Positions 30,539 to 45,500 of a DNA stretch of 64,000 nucleotides are shown here, one piece after another. The notes under the pieces were generated by a model. The model was not told the DNA's origin, did no database searches, and saw only the letters and a list, made by a program, of their open reading frames with translations. This DNA is from Harmothoe impar (taxonomy: Eukaryota; Annelida; Polychaeta; Phyllodocida; Polynoidae). How positions within the stretch are numbered: position 1 is the first letter of the stretch; each line of letters starts with the position of its first letter. Both the position numbers and the translations under genes were made by a program. The stretch lies in NCBI GenBank assembly GCA_947462335.1, contig OX381721.1:2294001-2358000 (forward strand), written 5' to 3'.

Positions 30539-33500
30539 CTGAAAACCGAGCACCAAAACTTGATAAAAATATCATTTGATAGAAGAGTTGTAGAGAGTGC
30601 TGTATCAGCCATGTAATAAGTAGGGAGGCCTCTATAAACTGGCAAGTATCTACGCTGCCATTTAAGAGTTAGTAAAAGGGTAGCCACACTAGTCCAGCCC
30701 TGGCGCAGCCAGGGCTGGACAGCAAGTTTACAAAATCTTGGCAATATACATAATTGCATTCCTCACCTTGCCCAAATGGTTATAATACATGTAGTAGTGT
30801 TTGTGCTACATACCAGATGCATTTTCATGTACATATCCTCCACACTGCTTCACAATTAGACATTTCCCTTCTGAGGTGGTGGTAAATATTTTGCTTTGTC
30901 AAAACATGGCTGATTTATGACCTTTATGACAACTTCCTTTGGCTGGTTCCCTGAGGTCATTTGAGGAGCAGTCATTATTTCTAATGACTGGTTCTTTTGA
31001 CCCACACTAGGGGGCACATCACAAGTGGCCCTATGACTGAGGTAACCCTGGTGTGTTAACAGAGAACAACATCCAGTCATGCATGATTGGACACAACACT
31101 CAATGCTCCCTCAGGGCACTTGACCCTAATTACCTACAATGCACTGGGTCAGGGTAACTTCCAGTTCCAGGTAGTTCAGCCATATTATAAACACTCCCAA
31201 TATTGCCTGCATTCATGTGGAAAATATACTGTTGGTGCCTGATTGGGAGTATGGCACCATGTAAATGTTTGAGCCCAAGCAGGAGGAATACCTATTTCAC
31301 ACACACATGAAGACAGATAGTGAGTGCATACTTTCATTCAGGAGTGCAAGCCTTTTTAAAAATCATCACCAGCAATCATACATACTTGCTCACCAGCCAA
31401 GCTTGCAGCTTGGATGGTGGGCACTGGCTAGTAAAAGGGTATCATGCTCAACTTAATAAATTATTTTAAGTGGGAAAATCAGCTCCAAATATTCATTATA
31501 ATAAGCGCCCCCCATGGCTGTCATATGCAGACAACTGGCCCAGCTAAGTTGCCTCTACAAGGCTTCTAAACACCCCAGCTTATAGGCGGGGTTTAGGAAA
31601 AGTATAAGCAAGAAAATCGATCTAAGAAATAATATATATATACAACAATAATTAGTGGATATTGGGACTTTGTTTTAATGAGTAATTTTCATATGGATTA
31701 TGAATGTTAAATTCAAGCCGTGATATAACTATGAAATTCTATTATTAAATGTCTCTAAATATTGTCGGGATGGGGTGTTGGGTTGGCCCCTGGCTAAAAA
31801 AAGGGGGGTTGGCTTATAGGCGGGGCTCTCTAAAATGGCAAAGTAAAACCCTATAAGCCCAATTTTTGTCCTTAAACTCGCTTTCAGCTTATAGGCAGGG
31901 TCGGCTTATAGGCGGGATTTTACACTAGTATATAGTGGAAGTGTTACCTACCCGCCACTGGTGGTGCAGGATACAGAGGTGCTCGTTGGCTGCGTAGAAG
32001 AGCGGGGAGCAGGAGGGCCAGGAGCCGTCGATGGGGGACGGGGAGGGCAGCTGCAGCACCAGGTTCACCAGGAACCGGCGCCGCTACAAACAACAAACAA
32101 CGAGTTGAAGGCCATATTGTACATCGTATGTGTCTCTGTCTCAGCACATCCATACAAGTTCAAATGCTGACATACCTTATTTCCCCGTTTATAAGCCCAG
32201 GCTTCAAAAGGTATATTGACCCGGCTCATAAACAGGGCTACCTTATAAAAGGGGCCAGCTAATAATATTTTGCAAGGACTGTCTTAAAATGGCTGGTATT
32301 TCCTGCTAGAGTATACTTATAGAGATAGTAGGTCATGAATAGTAGGACATTTTAATATATTGTATGCAGGAAAATAACATAATTTAATACGAAAGCTCCT
32401 GCGAAAATGCTGGAATTCCTGCAAGAGTAGCATTTCTGCACTTACCAGACAGTTGTAGATGAAGCGCACAATCTTGGGGCCGGCGATGGCCCTGAACTTT
32501 CGCCTGTACTCCTTGCGGACCTTCCAGCCGTAGAAGTACTTACGGATCACACTGACGGCCCACAGACACAGCTGGTGGTACCGCATCTCAGCCAGCACCC
32601 GCCGCGCCTACAACACACAGCCGCATTAAGGTGGGGAAGAAGGCGGACTAACCTAAAAAACAGTTGTGTTTAAAAATGCCTCCAAAAAAAAGGGAAAAAA
32701 ACTAGGGTAGATCCTAAAAATATGGTCAGTTGGAATACCTGAATTATCTTTTTTTGGCCTAAGTTCTTCTATGAATTTAAGATTCTGAATACTAAAATCA
32801 TTTAGATATATATTGACCTGTTCAAAGCTGCATAGTTCTTTATGTTCTATGCCCTTGGTTGTCATGATACATGATTGCAGCCCTGGTGAGCTAAGTATTC
32901 ACGTATCCTGATGACAAAGGGTATAAGGGATTGAAGCACTTTGCAGCTGTTACAGCTTTATTAAAGAAGTGATAGATCCTTATGAGGATGGTTGTAACTA
33001 ATAGCCTGAGGCTTTTTTATCCAAGGTAAATAAACAATTGAGTAATGTCATGTATGCTGATCCATGAAGTCGGAATTCAGGCTTATAATAATAATCATCT
33101 CAGAAGGAGAGATGCAGTGGATAGTTTTTCTTGTCACATCATTTATTTGATTCCTGCATACCAGGTAAGTTTTTTGTTTAATAAATTAATAAATAATGAT
33201 TCAGAATGTATGAGCAAAAACCTTCTTTTAAAGTCTAGCTGTTCAGAATCATGGACAAACTGCAAAATTAACTTGAAAGGTTCAAATGTAGCCTCTGAAG
33301 AGAGCACCTCTTTGTGTAAAAACAGGGCTTTTAAACTTCCATCTCTGCAGAATGATTCAACATGTTTGAACATGAATTATTCAAATATAGTGCAGAGTGT
33401 CGATTAAACATGTGAACACATCCATCAATGTTGCGGGGAGTCACTTTAGGGACAGATTATAAAGGGAACTACCTTTAATGAATTATTACAGTATAGACTA

Positions 33501-36500
33501 GGCACACACTTTTAAAAACTGATAAGCAGCTTGGTTATACTGGGGGTGGATAACTATATACTACAGTCAACTCCCTCCTAACGACCACCCCTCTATAACG
33601 ACCACCTCGTCATTGCGACCAGTTTTGGAAAGTCCCAACCATTTTCCCCTTTGTTTTAATGTATTAAACTCCCTCCAATGCGACCACCCCTCTAATGCGA
33701 CCACCCCACCCTCCGACCACTAAAATTCCAGTCCCAAAGAAGCTTTTTCTCCCTCTAATGCGACCACTGTGTCCAAGAATAAAATATAAAAAATTCAATC
33801 TTAACCCAGAAACCACTTACCCGCACCTCACCTTAGGTCAGAAGACCCCCCCCCCCCTCACATGACTAGTGGTCGCACATCAAAAGGCCAGAAACCCCCG
33901 CCCCCCTCTTTCATCCACCTGACCAGTGGTCGCACATCAAAGAGCCAGAAGCCCTCGCCCCCCCTCACTCATCCACCTGACCAGTGGTCGCACATCAAAG
34001 GGCCAGTAACCCTTGCCCCCCCCCCTTACTCATCCACCTGGCCAGTGGTCGCACATCGTTTCTATGACTTTGAACCATGCTTCCATCCGAAAGTATTGCT
34101 TCAAGATATAGCCTAATTTTCGAATAGCCCCATATATTTATTTCAAACTCCCCCTACTGCGACCACCTCGCCATTGCGACCACTTTTAGATAGTCCCAAG
34201 GGTGGTCGCAATAGAGGGAGTTGACTGTACAAGATATGACACAGCTCGACACCAATCATCTTTATACCCTAGATGGCCCTATTGTACTGATGATGATTTA
34301 TTTTAACTCACCTGCATAGCACAGGCACACAACTCCTTCTATAGGCTGTGCCAAAATAGGGGAAACCTGTGATATAAGGGACTAAGGAAGGGAGGAAGGG
34401 AAGAAGCCTGGCTATTGGTATTGTAGAATTTAGAACTTTTGCCAATTGCTTGGCAACACTGTATGTGTAGGACATCCTTAAGGAAAGACCTACTGTACCA
34501 TGGGTTTGGCCGTACAGGGTAGTGCCATCTAGCTAGTAATATGTAAACTGCTTAGTCCATTATCATCTTTAGACTTCAGATGGTGCCACCGGTCTATGGC
34601 CAAATACATAGGGCCATCTAGGCTTTAAACCGGCAGATCTTACTGCACGTCCAAGTGCAGTGGGGACAGGTACTCAGCCCTATATATAGGGGCACTAGGG
34701 GTTTAAAGAAAATGGGTGTAGTAGAGCTGTGTCATACCTTGTGCTCTATACAGTCATCTACTCCCAGTATAACCAGGTGGAAGACTGCACGACTTTACAG
34801 GACAAACTGGAAAACCCACCCGGGCTGTTTGGACAGGTCGCTCAGCCTGGTACATGTATATAGGGCTGTTCTGTCACAGTGCTATGCTTTTACTGTGGCT
34901 TTTATATAATCATATTTGCGATTTTCATATGATATTTGCGAAAAATATAGAAGCATTTAGTTTACAGCTCAATATGTGACCTACCAACTTATGGATGCAT
35001 TTAGTGCATGGTCCATTGTATTTATGAGTAATTTCAAGTTCAAATTTGTATTTCATTTGGTTTGGCATACACAGTGCAGTGTATAGCAGGTGTAGCAGTA
35101 TGGAGAAGGTGTGAAAGCCTGAGCCCCAGCCTGGTTTACAAGGCTACCAGCCTGTTATACCAGGCTGCTTGGCTGGGAGGGTGTGTAGGAGTGGCCTGTA
35201 TTAACAGGCTGCCTGTAAATACGGGCCAGGCTGTTTCCCTGGTGCAGTCCTCCACCTGATAACCAGGCTGATCAGTTTAAGCCTGTGAGGTGAGGTGAGA
35301 GGCACATATTAGATGCCTTCAGAGGATAAAGGAATGGCTAAATTATCAAATAACAGGGTGGGGTGGGGGAGGTGGCTCCTCCTATCCTCTTTGATCTACA
35401 TTAACACACTGGCTTTATTCACACAAATGGGGGTTTTAAAACATTATATTTCAATACTTTTTTATGATGATTATAATCTCAGTTGCACAGGTTTTCACAC
35501 AAGTGATTCACACAGAGGTCCTGTGTATTATTTTCGTGTTAACCCTTTACGGACAACATGGTGCCTCACGGTTCATCTTCAATTATCATGATGCATTCAT
35601 GCATCACCGGCTAATTATTCATCGGTGATGCACTCATACATCATGCCAACATAAGGGTAAAGTATATGAGAGCACTATGCAGTCCTTAACCCTTTAAGGA
35701 CGGATGTCACTAAAAGATGACATTTGTCGTCATGATGCACCAATGCAGCTCCAGCAAGTAACTCACTGATGGTGCTGCATTGGTGCATCATGCCGACCCT
35801 ATGGGAGTGTCTCATCCCTGTATAGTTGGCATACTGCTTGAATGAAGTCCTGGCAAATAACTGGCCAGGGCTGCATTCATGCATCATGATGAACAAGGGC
35901 ATGATGCATTAATGCATCATGCTGCACTTATAGGGTTAAAGGGTTAAGCAGTTACAGTGTTGACAGTCATTACTTGGTTCAACCGTGTGGTTTGCTTGGT
36001 GGTGCACCACATCCCAAGCTGGTGCATCGTCCTGCAGTGGTGGATCAGTTAGAGGTTGGCACACCAGCAAGTGTTTTACATTATGTGTCACACCCAGACT
36101 TTACATAATCCCCATTTGAGGACAGTTCTTTTGGAGGCCATATCACAACCTGAAATGATATTTTTAAGTCCATTCTTCTTTCCCTACTTTTGAATAATAA
36201 TCTTTCCATGTGTTTAGTGGTATTCCCATACTACAACTTTAATAGTAAAGAATATTAAGTGTTAAGTGAGCAAAGAATGTTCAGAACCATTTTTCACAGA
36301 TCCTAGGGTAGATTCACCTGGAGTGGGACAAATACTTTCAGACGGATGCTTAATTTTGTTGTTATTAAAGTATTTTACACTCTTAATTTGTGAATAATGG
36401 TAAAGTGTAAGCGCTATCCTTTCCAAAAAATAAAGGACTAGAAGTTGTTTATTGGACATGAATAACCTGAAATTTCACGATCTGTCTCAGGGTATGTGTC

Positions 36501-39500
36501 CGATTCATGGTGAATCTCCCCTATTTATGGTGAGAAGATTCACAAAGCTGTACACTTGCTGGTCACCTCCCCCAAGGCTATATAGTGTTAGTGAGCAAAC
36601 AACACAACACGACACATGGAACCCGGGAAACAGTTTACCTTCAGTATCACTGCAAAACGGCCAATGGTGAAACATTAATCTCTAACCACTGCTATTTACT
36701 ATTTCTAAAATGATGAGAGGCAATATATTATTCTTTGTTTTTGTAATTTATATCTTTCAATTACTGGTACTTTTATGTGTATTACTATTATGGGGTTATA
36801 TGCTATTCCTTCAAACAGCCACTACCCGGTTGCCACAAAGTAAAAATATAGCGATACTATAACCATTGCTACAAAAGTAGCGATACACTCATTTCCACTA
36901 GGTGGCGTTACCATGGGAGAGGCTAAGATTCTGTCCCAGGGGGGCATGTGTAAGGCCACCAGAATAGGGATGGGGACCCTGCTCAACCCCCAATGTAGCT
37001 CACATCACTACATTATTACAATGTATGCGATACCCAGGCTCATATATATATATATACAGAGGTCCATGATAATCTGTCTGAACGACAGATTTCTCCACGA
37101 GTGGTGCATTGGATCGTATCACACGAGGTGGAGAAACCATGAGTTAAGACTAGTTAGAGTGGATCTTTGTATTTATTTTATGTGATTCTTGATAATTTTT
37201 TTCAAAAGATACATTAAAAGATTGGTTTCATAGCTATTTTGGTGATGTCATTGTGGAGAAACAGCCCATGGAGAATGAGCATCAGTTTCTCCACAGGGGT
37301 GTTGAAAACGGCCATTCTAGTACTTAAGTAACTTTGTTTCTCCACATGAAATAAAGTGTTACCTTCCAGCCTCGTACGTAGGAGTTGATGACAATTGCCG
37401 CACGTCGCATATCCAGGAACCTTTTTCTAGCCTACAACAAACCAAACATAAACCAAACCTAAAAGGAAACTACAAAAACTAAATAAACTCAAGGTCTAAT
37501 AATACAGGTGAGAATTTCTGATTGTTCAGGAGAATGTGTAGCAAAGGGTGGGCATAAAGGAGGTTGGTCTAGGGAGGGAAGGAGAGGTGGGAGGAGGCAG
37601 GCAGGGGGAGGTAGGAAAGCAGAGAGGGATGGAAATAAAGGAATAAAAGAGAGAAGGAGGGAGGCAGGGAGGGATAAGAGGAAAGAGGGAGTCAAAGAGG
37701 GAGGCAGGTGTAACGGTCGCGAAAAGGCATCTGGAGAAAGCAGGATTCGAACCCACGACCAATAAGACCCATGGGCCAATGCTCTACCACTGAGTTACAT
37801 TCCCATCCGACAACTTAACCGCCTGTACATTACTGGATTGGTATATATAGGAGTGCAGAATTACTCAAGTGATACCCCCTTGCGGGTTTATCACCAAGGT
37901 GTGAGTAATCCGAGCCCCTAAACAGGCAAAGAAGGAGAGAGGGGGAGAGGGAAGGAGGGAAAGAAAAGAGGAAAGGGGGATAGAGGGGAGAGGGAAGGAG
38001 GGAAATAGAAGGGATGGGCAGGCACTGTAGGAAAGGGAGGAAGGAGAAGGGAAGGAAGTAAGGAAAGGTGGGGGGGGGGGGGGGTTGTGGGAGCACAGAA
38101 CCCTGCAACCACCAGTCCTGAACAATCAGAACATTGTAAAGTAACTGTTGATGCATACAATACACACACAGTCAAATTAAAGGTGAATGCTACAACATGA
38201 CTCCATGATAATCAATGTACAAGGCACATAGCCCTCTGTATCTAACGTGCATGAGGGTTTCAGACTCGTGTTGGTCAGGCAGAATGTAGACGACTACATG
38301 CAGAATGTGCTGTATCATCCACATTTGTATTTCAGGGTCTTCAAAAGTTTCAATAGTCTCATCATCCATGTACCAGGAAGTCCATGTGAGGGAAACCCTG
38401 CTTTTATAAGACTATAATTGAGTAAAAAGGACTTTTATGCCAATGGCACAGTCTTTGCAAAAACCTTTATAGCATGCAGGACAGTCGGTCCTGTAGCTTG
38501 TGTTTTTTGCTCACATATTATTTACTTAAATGCAAATATCCATGCAGTGAGAGTGAAGAGTGCCGCACAGGAACATGGAACTCTTCTGTGGCGGGAGGTA
38601 GCAAAGTGAACACCTACACTAGCCCTGTTAAGGATGGTACCTCAAAACCTCATGTTCATTGGTCGTCCTTAAAGGGTTATATCGGTGTCTGCAAACCATG
38701 GTGCCCGCTATAGGCAAGGGGCCATTACATATTCAAACCGTGCCTATTTTCCAGTTAAAAGATAAAAGTTTTGATTGCCGAAAATAATACAAAAATAATA
38801 CAGCTAGCTAGTGGGCGTTGAAAGATATTTGAAATTTTGATGATTTTTTTTTTGTCAGCAACAGAAAATTGTCAATGGAATGGCCACCTTATATTTGTCT
38901 GTGTCATTTTACCTTGATGAGCCCCACAAGTTACTCACTCATAGCTGCAAGACAAGCCAGACCTGCACAGAAGACACATGCTGATAAAATGAGTAGGCTC
39001 ATGAGGACGAAGAGGGAATAGGGGGATACATATATCAGTCCATATTACAGTCAAGCTAGAATAGACCATAATATAGAGATGCCACCAAGTCATTATCACA
39101 AAGGAGGAAATCTTAGAATTTTGGTAAAATTTCTGTAGCAAATTAACTAACTCAACAGAGAATTTCCAGCCCTAAAGTAGGATTCCTACAAAGGTAGGAT
39201 TCCTACCAAAGTAGGAAAGGATAGCATCTCTGATGATACCGGATGATATTTTCAATATGCATAGCAACACTTTCTAAAATTATAAATTTTTATTGTCATC
39301 AAAATGTTGACTTAATGTTAACTTTAACTAATAAGCTGAAAGTCTTTCAGCTTATTATTAGAAATACAAGTATTAAGGTTGTATTTAGCATTTTGGTTTT
39401 GGATAGGCATTTTAATATGGGATGAGAGGATGATGTAATATGGACTAACTGCATCTTCATCAGAACCTACACATCTTCAGATACAAGTAGAGAAATCTAT

Positions 39501-42500
39501 AAAATGGACATGAAAAATACACATTACACTTGGAACCTATGCAATAGAAATAATCTTTACCAAAACACATACACCTACATCTGACAAAAAGCGAGGAGTA
39601 AAAGAGTAAAACAAATTAAAGGCATGCCTTAAAATGTGCTACCTTTGGTTTACTGCCATCGTCTGACTGAAGTTATTAAATGGGAAGAAAGAATTCCTTT
39701 GTTGTACTTTGGCCTTTGCTGAGTATTATCTTCTCCTGCCTTACCCTTTAAGGACAGCATAATGCCTTAAGGCTTCATACTCATCTGTCTGCGTGATGCA
39801 CCAATACAGCATTGGTGAGTAGCTCACTTACTCTACGTTGGTGCATAATGACAATAGCAGGGTACAATGCATCGAAGCAGTATCCTGTCCTCAAAGGGTT
39901 AACTAGCACATTTCATATCAGGTAGTTTAGTGGCTGGACCCCTCAATTGCCACATGTACAGTCTTTTAACCCCTTCAGGGCATCATAGTGCATGAACATT
40001 GGCATTTGAGCAAACTTTATATTGCTTAAAGTCACTATTTAAGCAGCTTTAAGTTCAGCAAATGCCAGGGAAATTTCATGGAAAGGTCATAACAACATTT
40101 CAGCGGCTTTAAGTGGCATTTACTGGAAATAAAAATGCTTAAATTGTGACAACTTTAAGCAGTAAAATGTATGCTTGAATGCCGATACTCCTGCGTTGTA
40201 GTTGACGTACCGCGAAGCCCCTGTAGAAGCAGGAGATGATGACCTGGGCGGTGCGTAGCTGCTGGTAGTGCTGCCGGGCCCGCCACCCCCGGTACACCTT
40301 CTGTAGTAACGTGGCCAGGTCGTGCAGACGCTCCCTCCGCAACGTCTCCAGGCTGAACAACTACAGCAGCAAGGGGAACAAGGAAGGGCGTTATGTCATG
40401 GTGAATACAACGTCTCCAGGCTGAACAACTACAGCAGGAACGGGAACAAGGAAGGGCGTTATGTCATGGTGAATACAACGTCTCTAGGCTGAACAACTAC
40501 AGCAGGAAGGGGAACAAGGAAGGGCGTTATGTCAGGGTGAATACAACGTCTCCAGGCTGAACAACTACAGCAGGAAGGGGAACAAGGCGTTATGTCATGG
40601 TGAATACAACGTCTCCAGGCTGAACAACTACAGCAGGAAGGGGAACAAGGCGTTATGTCATGGTGAATACAACGTCTCCAGGCTGAACAACTACAGCAGG
40701 AAGGGGAACAAGGCGTTATGTCATGGTGAATACAACGTCTCCAGGCTGAACAACTACAGCAGGAAGGGGAACAAGGAAGGGCGTTATGTCATGGTGAATA
40801 CAACGTCTCCAGGCTGAACAACTACAGCAGGAAGGGGAACAAGGAAGGGCGTCATGTCATGGTGAATACAACGTCTCCAGGCTGAACAACTACACCAGGA
40901 AAGGGAACAAGGAAGGGCGTTATGTCATGGTGAATACAACGTCTCCAGGCTGAACAACTACAGCAGGAAGGGGAACAAGGCGTTATGTCATGGTGAATAC
41001 AACGTCTCCAGGCTGAACAACTACACCAGGAAGGGGAACAAGGAAGGGCGTTATGTCATGGTGAATACAACGTCTCTAGGCTGAACAACTACAGCAGGAA
41101 GGGGAACAAGGCGTTATGTCATGGTGAATACAACGTCTCCAGGCTGAACAACTACAGCAGGAAGGGGAACAAGGAAGGGCGTTATGTCATGGTGAATACA
41201 ACGTCTCCAGGCTGAACAACTACAGCAGGAAGGGGAACAAGGAAGGGCGTTATGTCATGGTGAATACAAGGTCTCCAGGCTGAACAACTACAGCAGCAAG
41301 GGGAACAAGGAAGGGCGTTATGTCATGGTGAATACAAGGTCTCCAGGCTGAACAACTACAGCAGGAAGGGGAACAAGGAAGGGCGTTATGTCATGGTGAA
41401 TACAACGTCTCCAGGCTGAAAAATTACAGCAGGAAGGGGAACAAGGAAGGGCGTTATGTCATGGTGAATACAACGTCTCCAGGCTGAACAACTACACCAG
41501 CAAGGGGAACAAGGCGTTATGTCATGGTGAATACAACGTCTCCAGGCTGAACAACTACACCAGCAACGGGAACAAGGCGTTATGTCATGGTGAATACAAC
41601 GTCTCCAGGCTGAACAACTACACCAGGAAGGGGAACAAGGAAGGGCGTTATGTCATGGTGAATACAACGTCTCCAGGCTGAACAACTACACCAGGAAGGG
41701 GAACAAGGAAGGGCGTTATGTCATGGTGAATACAACGTCTCCAGGCTGAACAACTACACCAGGAAGGGGAACAAGGAAGGGCGTTATGTCATGCTGAATA
41801 CAACGTCTCCAGGCTGAACAACTACACCAGGAAGGGGAACAAGGCGTTATGTCATGGTGAATACAACGTCTCCAGGCTGAACAACTACAGCAGGAAGGGG
41901 AACAAGGAAGGGCGTTATGTCATGGTGAATACAACGTCTCCAGGCTGAACAACTACAGCAGGAAGGGGAACAAGGAAGGGCGTTATGTCATGGTGAATAC
42001 AACGTCTCCAGGCTGAACAACTACAGCAGCAAGGGGAACAAGGCGTTATGTCATGGTGAATACAACGTCTCCAGGCTGAACAACTACACCAGGAAGGGGA
42101 ACAAGGCGTTATGTCATGGTGAATACAACGTCTCCAGGCTGAACAACTACACCAGGAAGGGGAACAAGGAAGGGCGTTATGTCATGGTGAATACAACGTC
42201 TCCAGGCTGAACAACTACAGCAGGAAGGGGAACAAGGAAGGGCGTTATGTCATGGTGAATACAACGTCTCCAGGCTGAACAACTACAGCAGGAAGGGGAA
42301 CAAGGAAGGGCGTTATGTCATGGTGAATACAACGTCTCCAGGCTGAACAACTACATCAGCAAGGGGAACAAGGAAGGGCGTTATGTCATGGTGAATACAA
42401 CGTCTCCAGGCTGAACAACTACAGCAGGAAGGGGAACAAGGCGTTATGTCACGGTGAATACAACGTCTCCAGGCTGAACAACTACACCAGCAAGGGGAAC

Positions 42501-45500
42501 AAGGAAGGGCGTTATGTCACGGTGAATACAACGTCTCCAGGCTGAACAACTACAGCAGGAAGGGGAACAAGGCGTTATGTCATGGTGAATACAACGTCTC
42601 CAGGCTGAACAACTACACCAGCAAGGGGAACAAGGAAGGGCGTTATGTCACGGTGAATACAACATCTGCAGGCTGAACAACTACAGCAGCAAGGGGAACA
42701 AGGCGTTATGTCATGGTGAATACAACGTCTCCAGGCTGAACAACTACAGCAGGAAGGGGAACAAGGAGGGGCGTTATGTCATGGTGAATACAACATCTCC
42801 AGGCTGAACAACTACAGCAGGAAGGGGAACAAGGAAGGGCGTTATGTCACGGTGAATACAACGTCTCCAGGCTGAACAACTACACCAGGAAGGGGAACAA
42901 GGAAGGGCGTTATGTCAGGGTGAATACAACGTCTCCAGGCTGAACAACTACAGCAGGAAGGGGAACAAGGAAGGGCGTTATGTCATGGTGAATACAACGT
43001 CTCCAGGCTGAACAACTACAGCAGGAAGGGGAACAAGGAAGGGCGTTATGTCATGGTGAATACAACGTCTCCAGGCTGAACAACTACAGCAGGAAGGGGA
43101 ACAAGGAAGGGCGTTATGTCATGGTGAATACAACGTCTCCAGGCTGAACAACTACACCAGCAACGGGAACAAGGAAGGGCGTTATGTCATGGTGAATACA
43201 ACGTCTCCAGGCTGAACAACTACAGCAGGAAGGGGAACAAGGCGTTATGTCATGGTGAATACAACGTCTCCAGGCTGAACAACTACACCAGGAAGGGGAA
43301 CAAGGCGTTATGTCATGGTGAATACAACGTCTCCAGGCTGAATAACTACAGCAGGAAGGGGAACAAGGAAGGGCGTTATGTCATGGTGAGTACAACGTCT
43401 CCAGGCTGAACAACTACAGCAGCAAGGGGAACAAGGAAGGGCGTTATGTCATGGTGAATACAACGTCTCCAGGCTGAACAACTACACCAGGAACAAGGAA
43501 GGGCGTTATGTCATGGTGAATACAACGTCTCCAGGCTGAACAACTGCAGCAGGAAGGGGAACAAGGAAGGGCGTTATGTCATGGTGAATACAACATCTCC
43601 AGGCTGAACAACTACAGCAGGAAGGGGAACAAGGCGTTATGTCATGGTGAATACAACATCTGCAGGCTGAACAACTACAGCAGGAAGGGGAACAAGGAAG
43701 GGCGTTATGTCATGGTGAATACAACGTCTCCAGGCTGAACAACTACAGCAGGAAGGGGAACAAGGCGTTATGTCATGGTGAATACAACATCTGCAGGCTG
43801 AACAACTACAGCAGGAAGGGGAACAAGGCGTTATGTCATGGTGAATACAACGTCTCCAGGCTGAACAACTACACCAGGAAGGGGTACAAGGAAGGGCGTT
43901 ATGTCATGGTGAATACAACGTCTCCAGGCTGAACAACTACAGCAGGAAGGGGAACAAGGAAGGGCGTTATGTCATGGTGAATACAACGTCTCCAGGCTGA
44001 ACAACTACAGCAGGAAGGGGAACAGGGCGTTATGTCACGGTGAATACAACGTCTCCAGGCTGAACAACTACAGCAGGAAGGGGAACAAGGAAGGGCGTTA
44101 TGTCATGGTGAATACAACGTCTCCAGGCTGAACAACTACAGCAGGAAGGGGAACAAGGAAGGGCGTTATGTCATGGTGAATACAACGTCTCCAGGCTGAA
44201 CAACTACACCAGGAAGGGGAACAAGGAAGGGCGTTATGTCATGGTGAATACAACGTCTCCAGGCTGAACAACTACACCAGCAAAGGGAACAAGGAAGGGC
44301 GTTATGTCATGGTGAATACAACGTCTCCAGGCTGAACAACTACAGCAGCAAGGGGAACAAGGCATTATGTCATGGTGAATACAACGTCTCCAGGCTGAAC
44401 AACTACAGCAGGAAGGGGAACAAGGAAGGGCGTTATGTCATGGTGAATACAACGTCTCCAGGCTGAACAACTACACCAGGAAGGGGAACAAGGAAGGGCG
44501 TTATGTCATGCTGAATACTGCCTATCAAGGTTGAAGCAATGGGAGGGCTGTTCCCCAAGGAAGCTTGCAGTATCCCTGGGCTGTTCTGTATTGCAGTGTT
44601 TCCAGCCTGGATACCTACACATTATTTCATAGTGAACACTGCCTAGGCCAAAAAAATAAGGTTTGTTTCAGGTCACCCGACTAACCCTATCTAAACAGAG
44701 CCGACCCATATGTTTTTTTAAGCAGCTTTCAAGACATTTTACACTTTTTTGGGTCAATTTTAGAGGGCCTGTTAAAAAAAAGAATTCAACCTACCAACCC
44801 TAGAGTTTCTTTCCATGTTACCTAAAACAAACCTTTTTTTTTCATTTAATTTCTTCTTTTATTTGGCCCTATCAAGGTTGAAGCAATGTGAGGGCTGTCT
44901 CCCAGCTTGCAGTGTCCCTGGGCCGTTCTGCATTGCAGTGTTTCCAGCCTAGATACCTACACACTGGGTCAATATATATACTACAGAATAGGCTTATAAT
45001 AAAAGTGTTCGAAATGAGTTTTTTCTATATTTCTTCATATGAAGTCCTCGCTTATAAGCCAAATGGGAATTTGGTAGTTAAATTTTGGGCCAAATAACAT
45101 TGGGCTTATTACAAAAGTTTTACAATATAAAGAAATTCATTCTAAGGCTGCTCAAAAAAAAAGGATTCTCATCACCAATGACTGACAAATCTGACAAGGG
45201 AGGCTTTTTTAAAAAAAAATCCGCGGGCTAAAATGTATAGGCTGAAATACATTTTTGGTGACTGAAATTCACATTTTAGTAGTCAAGAATTTAGTGATTT
45301 TTGAAAGTGGGGAAAGGATAAGTGATTTCTATTACATTGGATTGCTGTCAGTATAAGCTTTTATTTGAAACCAAATATGCCAATATTAGTCCATTTTTAT
45401 GTTTCTCATCAAAAGTAGCAAAAAAAAAAGAAGTTCTCCTCAAAACCAGAATTTTATGATGCGCGCGGTGATGAGAAACCTTTTCTTTTTTTAAGTGAAT

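Noticed and set aside
33045..33407. 120-codon plus-strand frame in the exon s/t intron
   Set aside because: Low-complexity AT-rich composition, no domain, and an antisense frame of similar length.
37489..38175. Several Pro/Ser- or Gly/Arg-rich frames
   Set aside because: They are translations of purine-rich simple repeats.
40361..44518. CRISPR-like repeat array
   Set aside because: Units are contiguous with no unique spacers, the genome is animal, and the unit is explained by the exon r acceptor.
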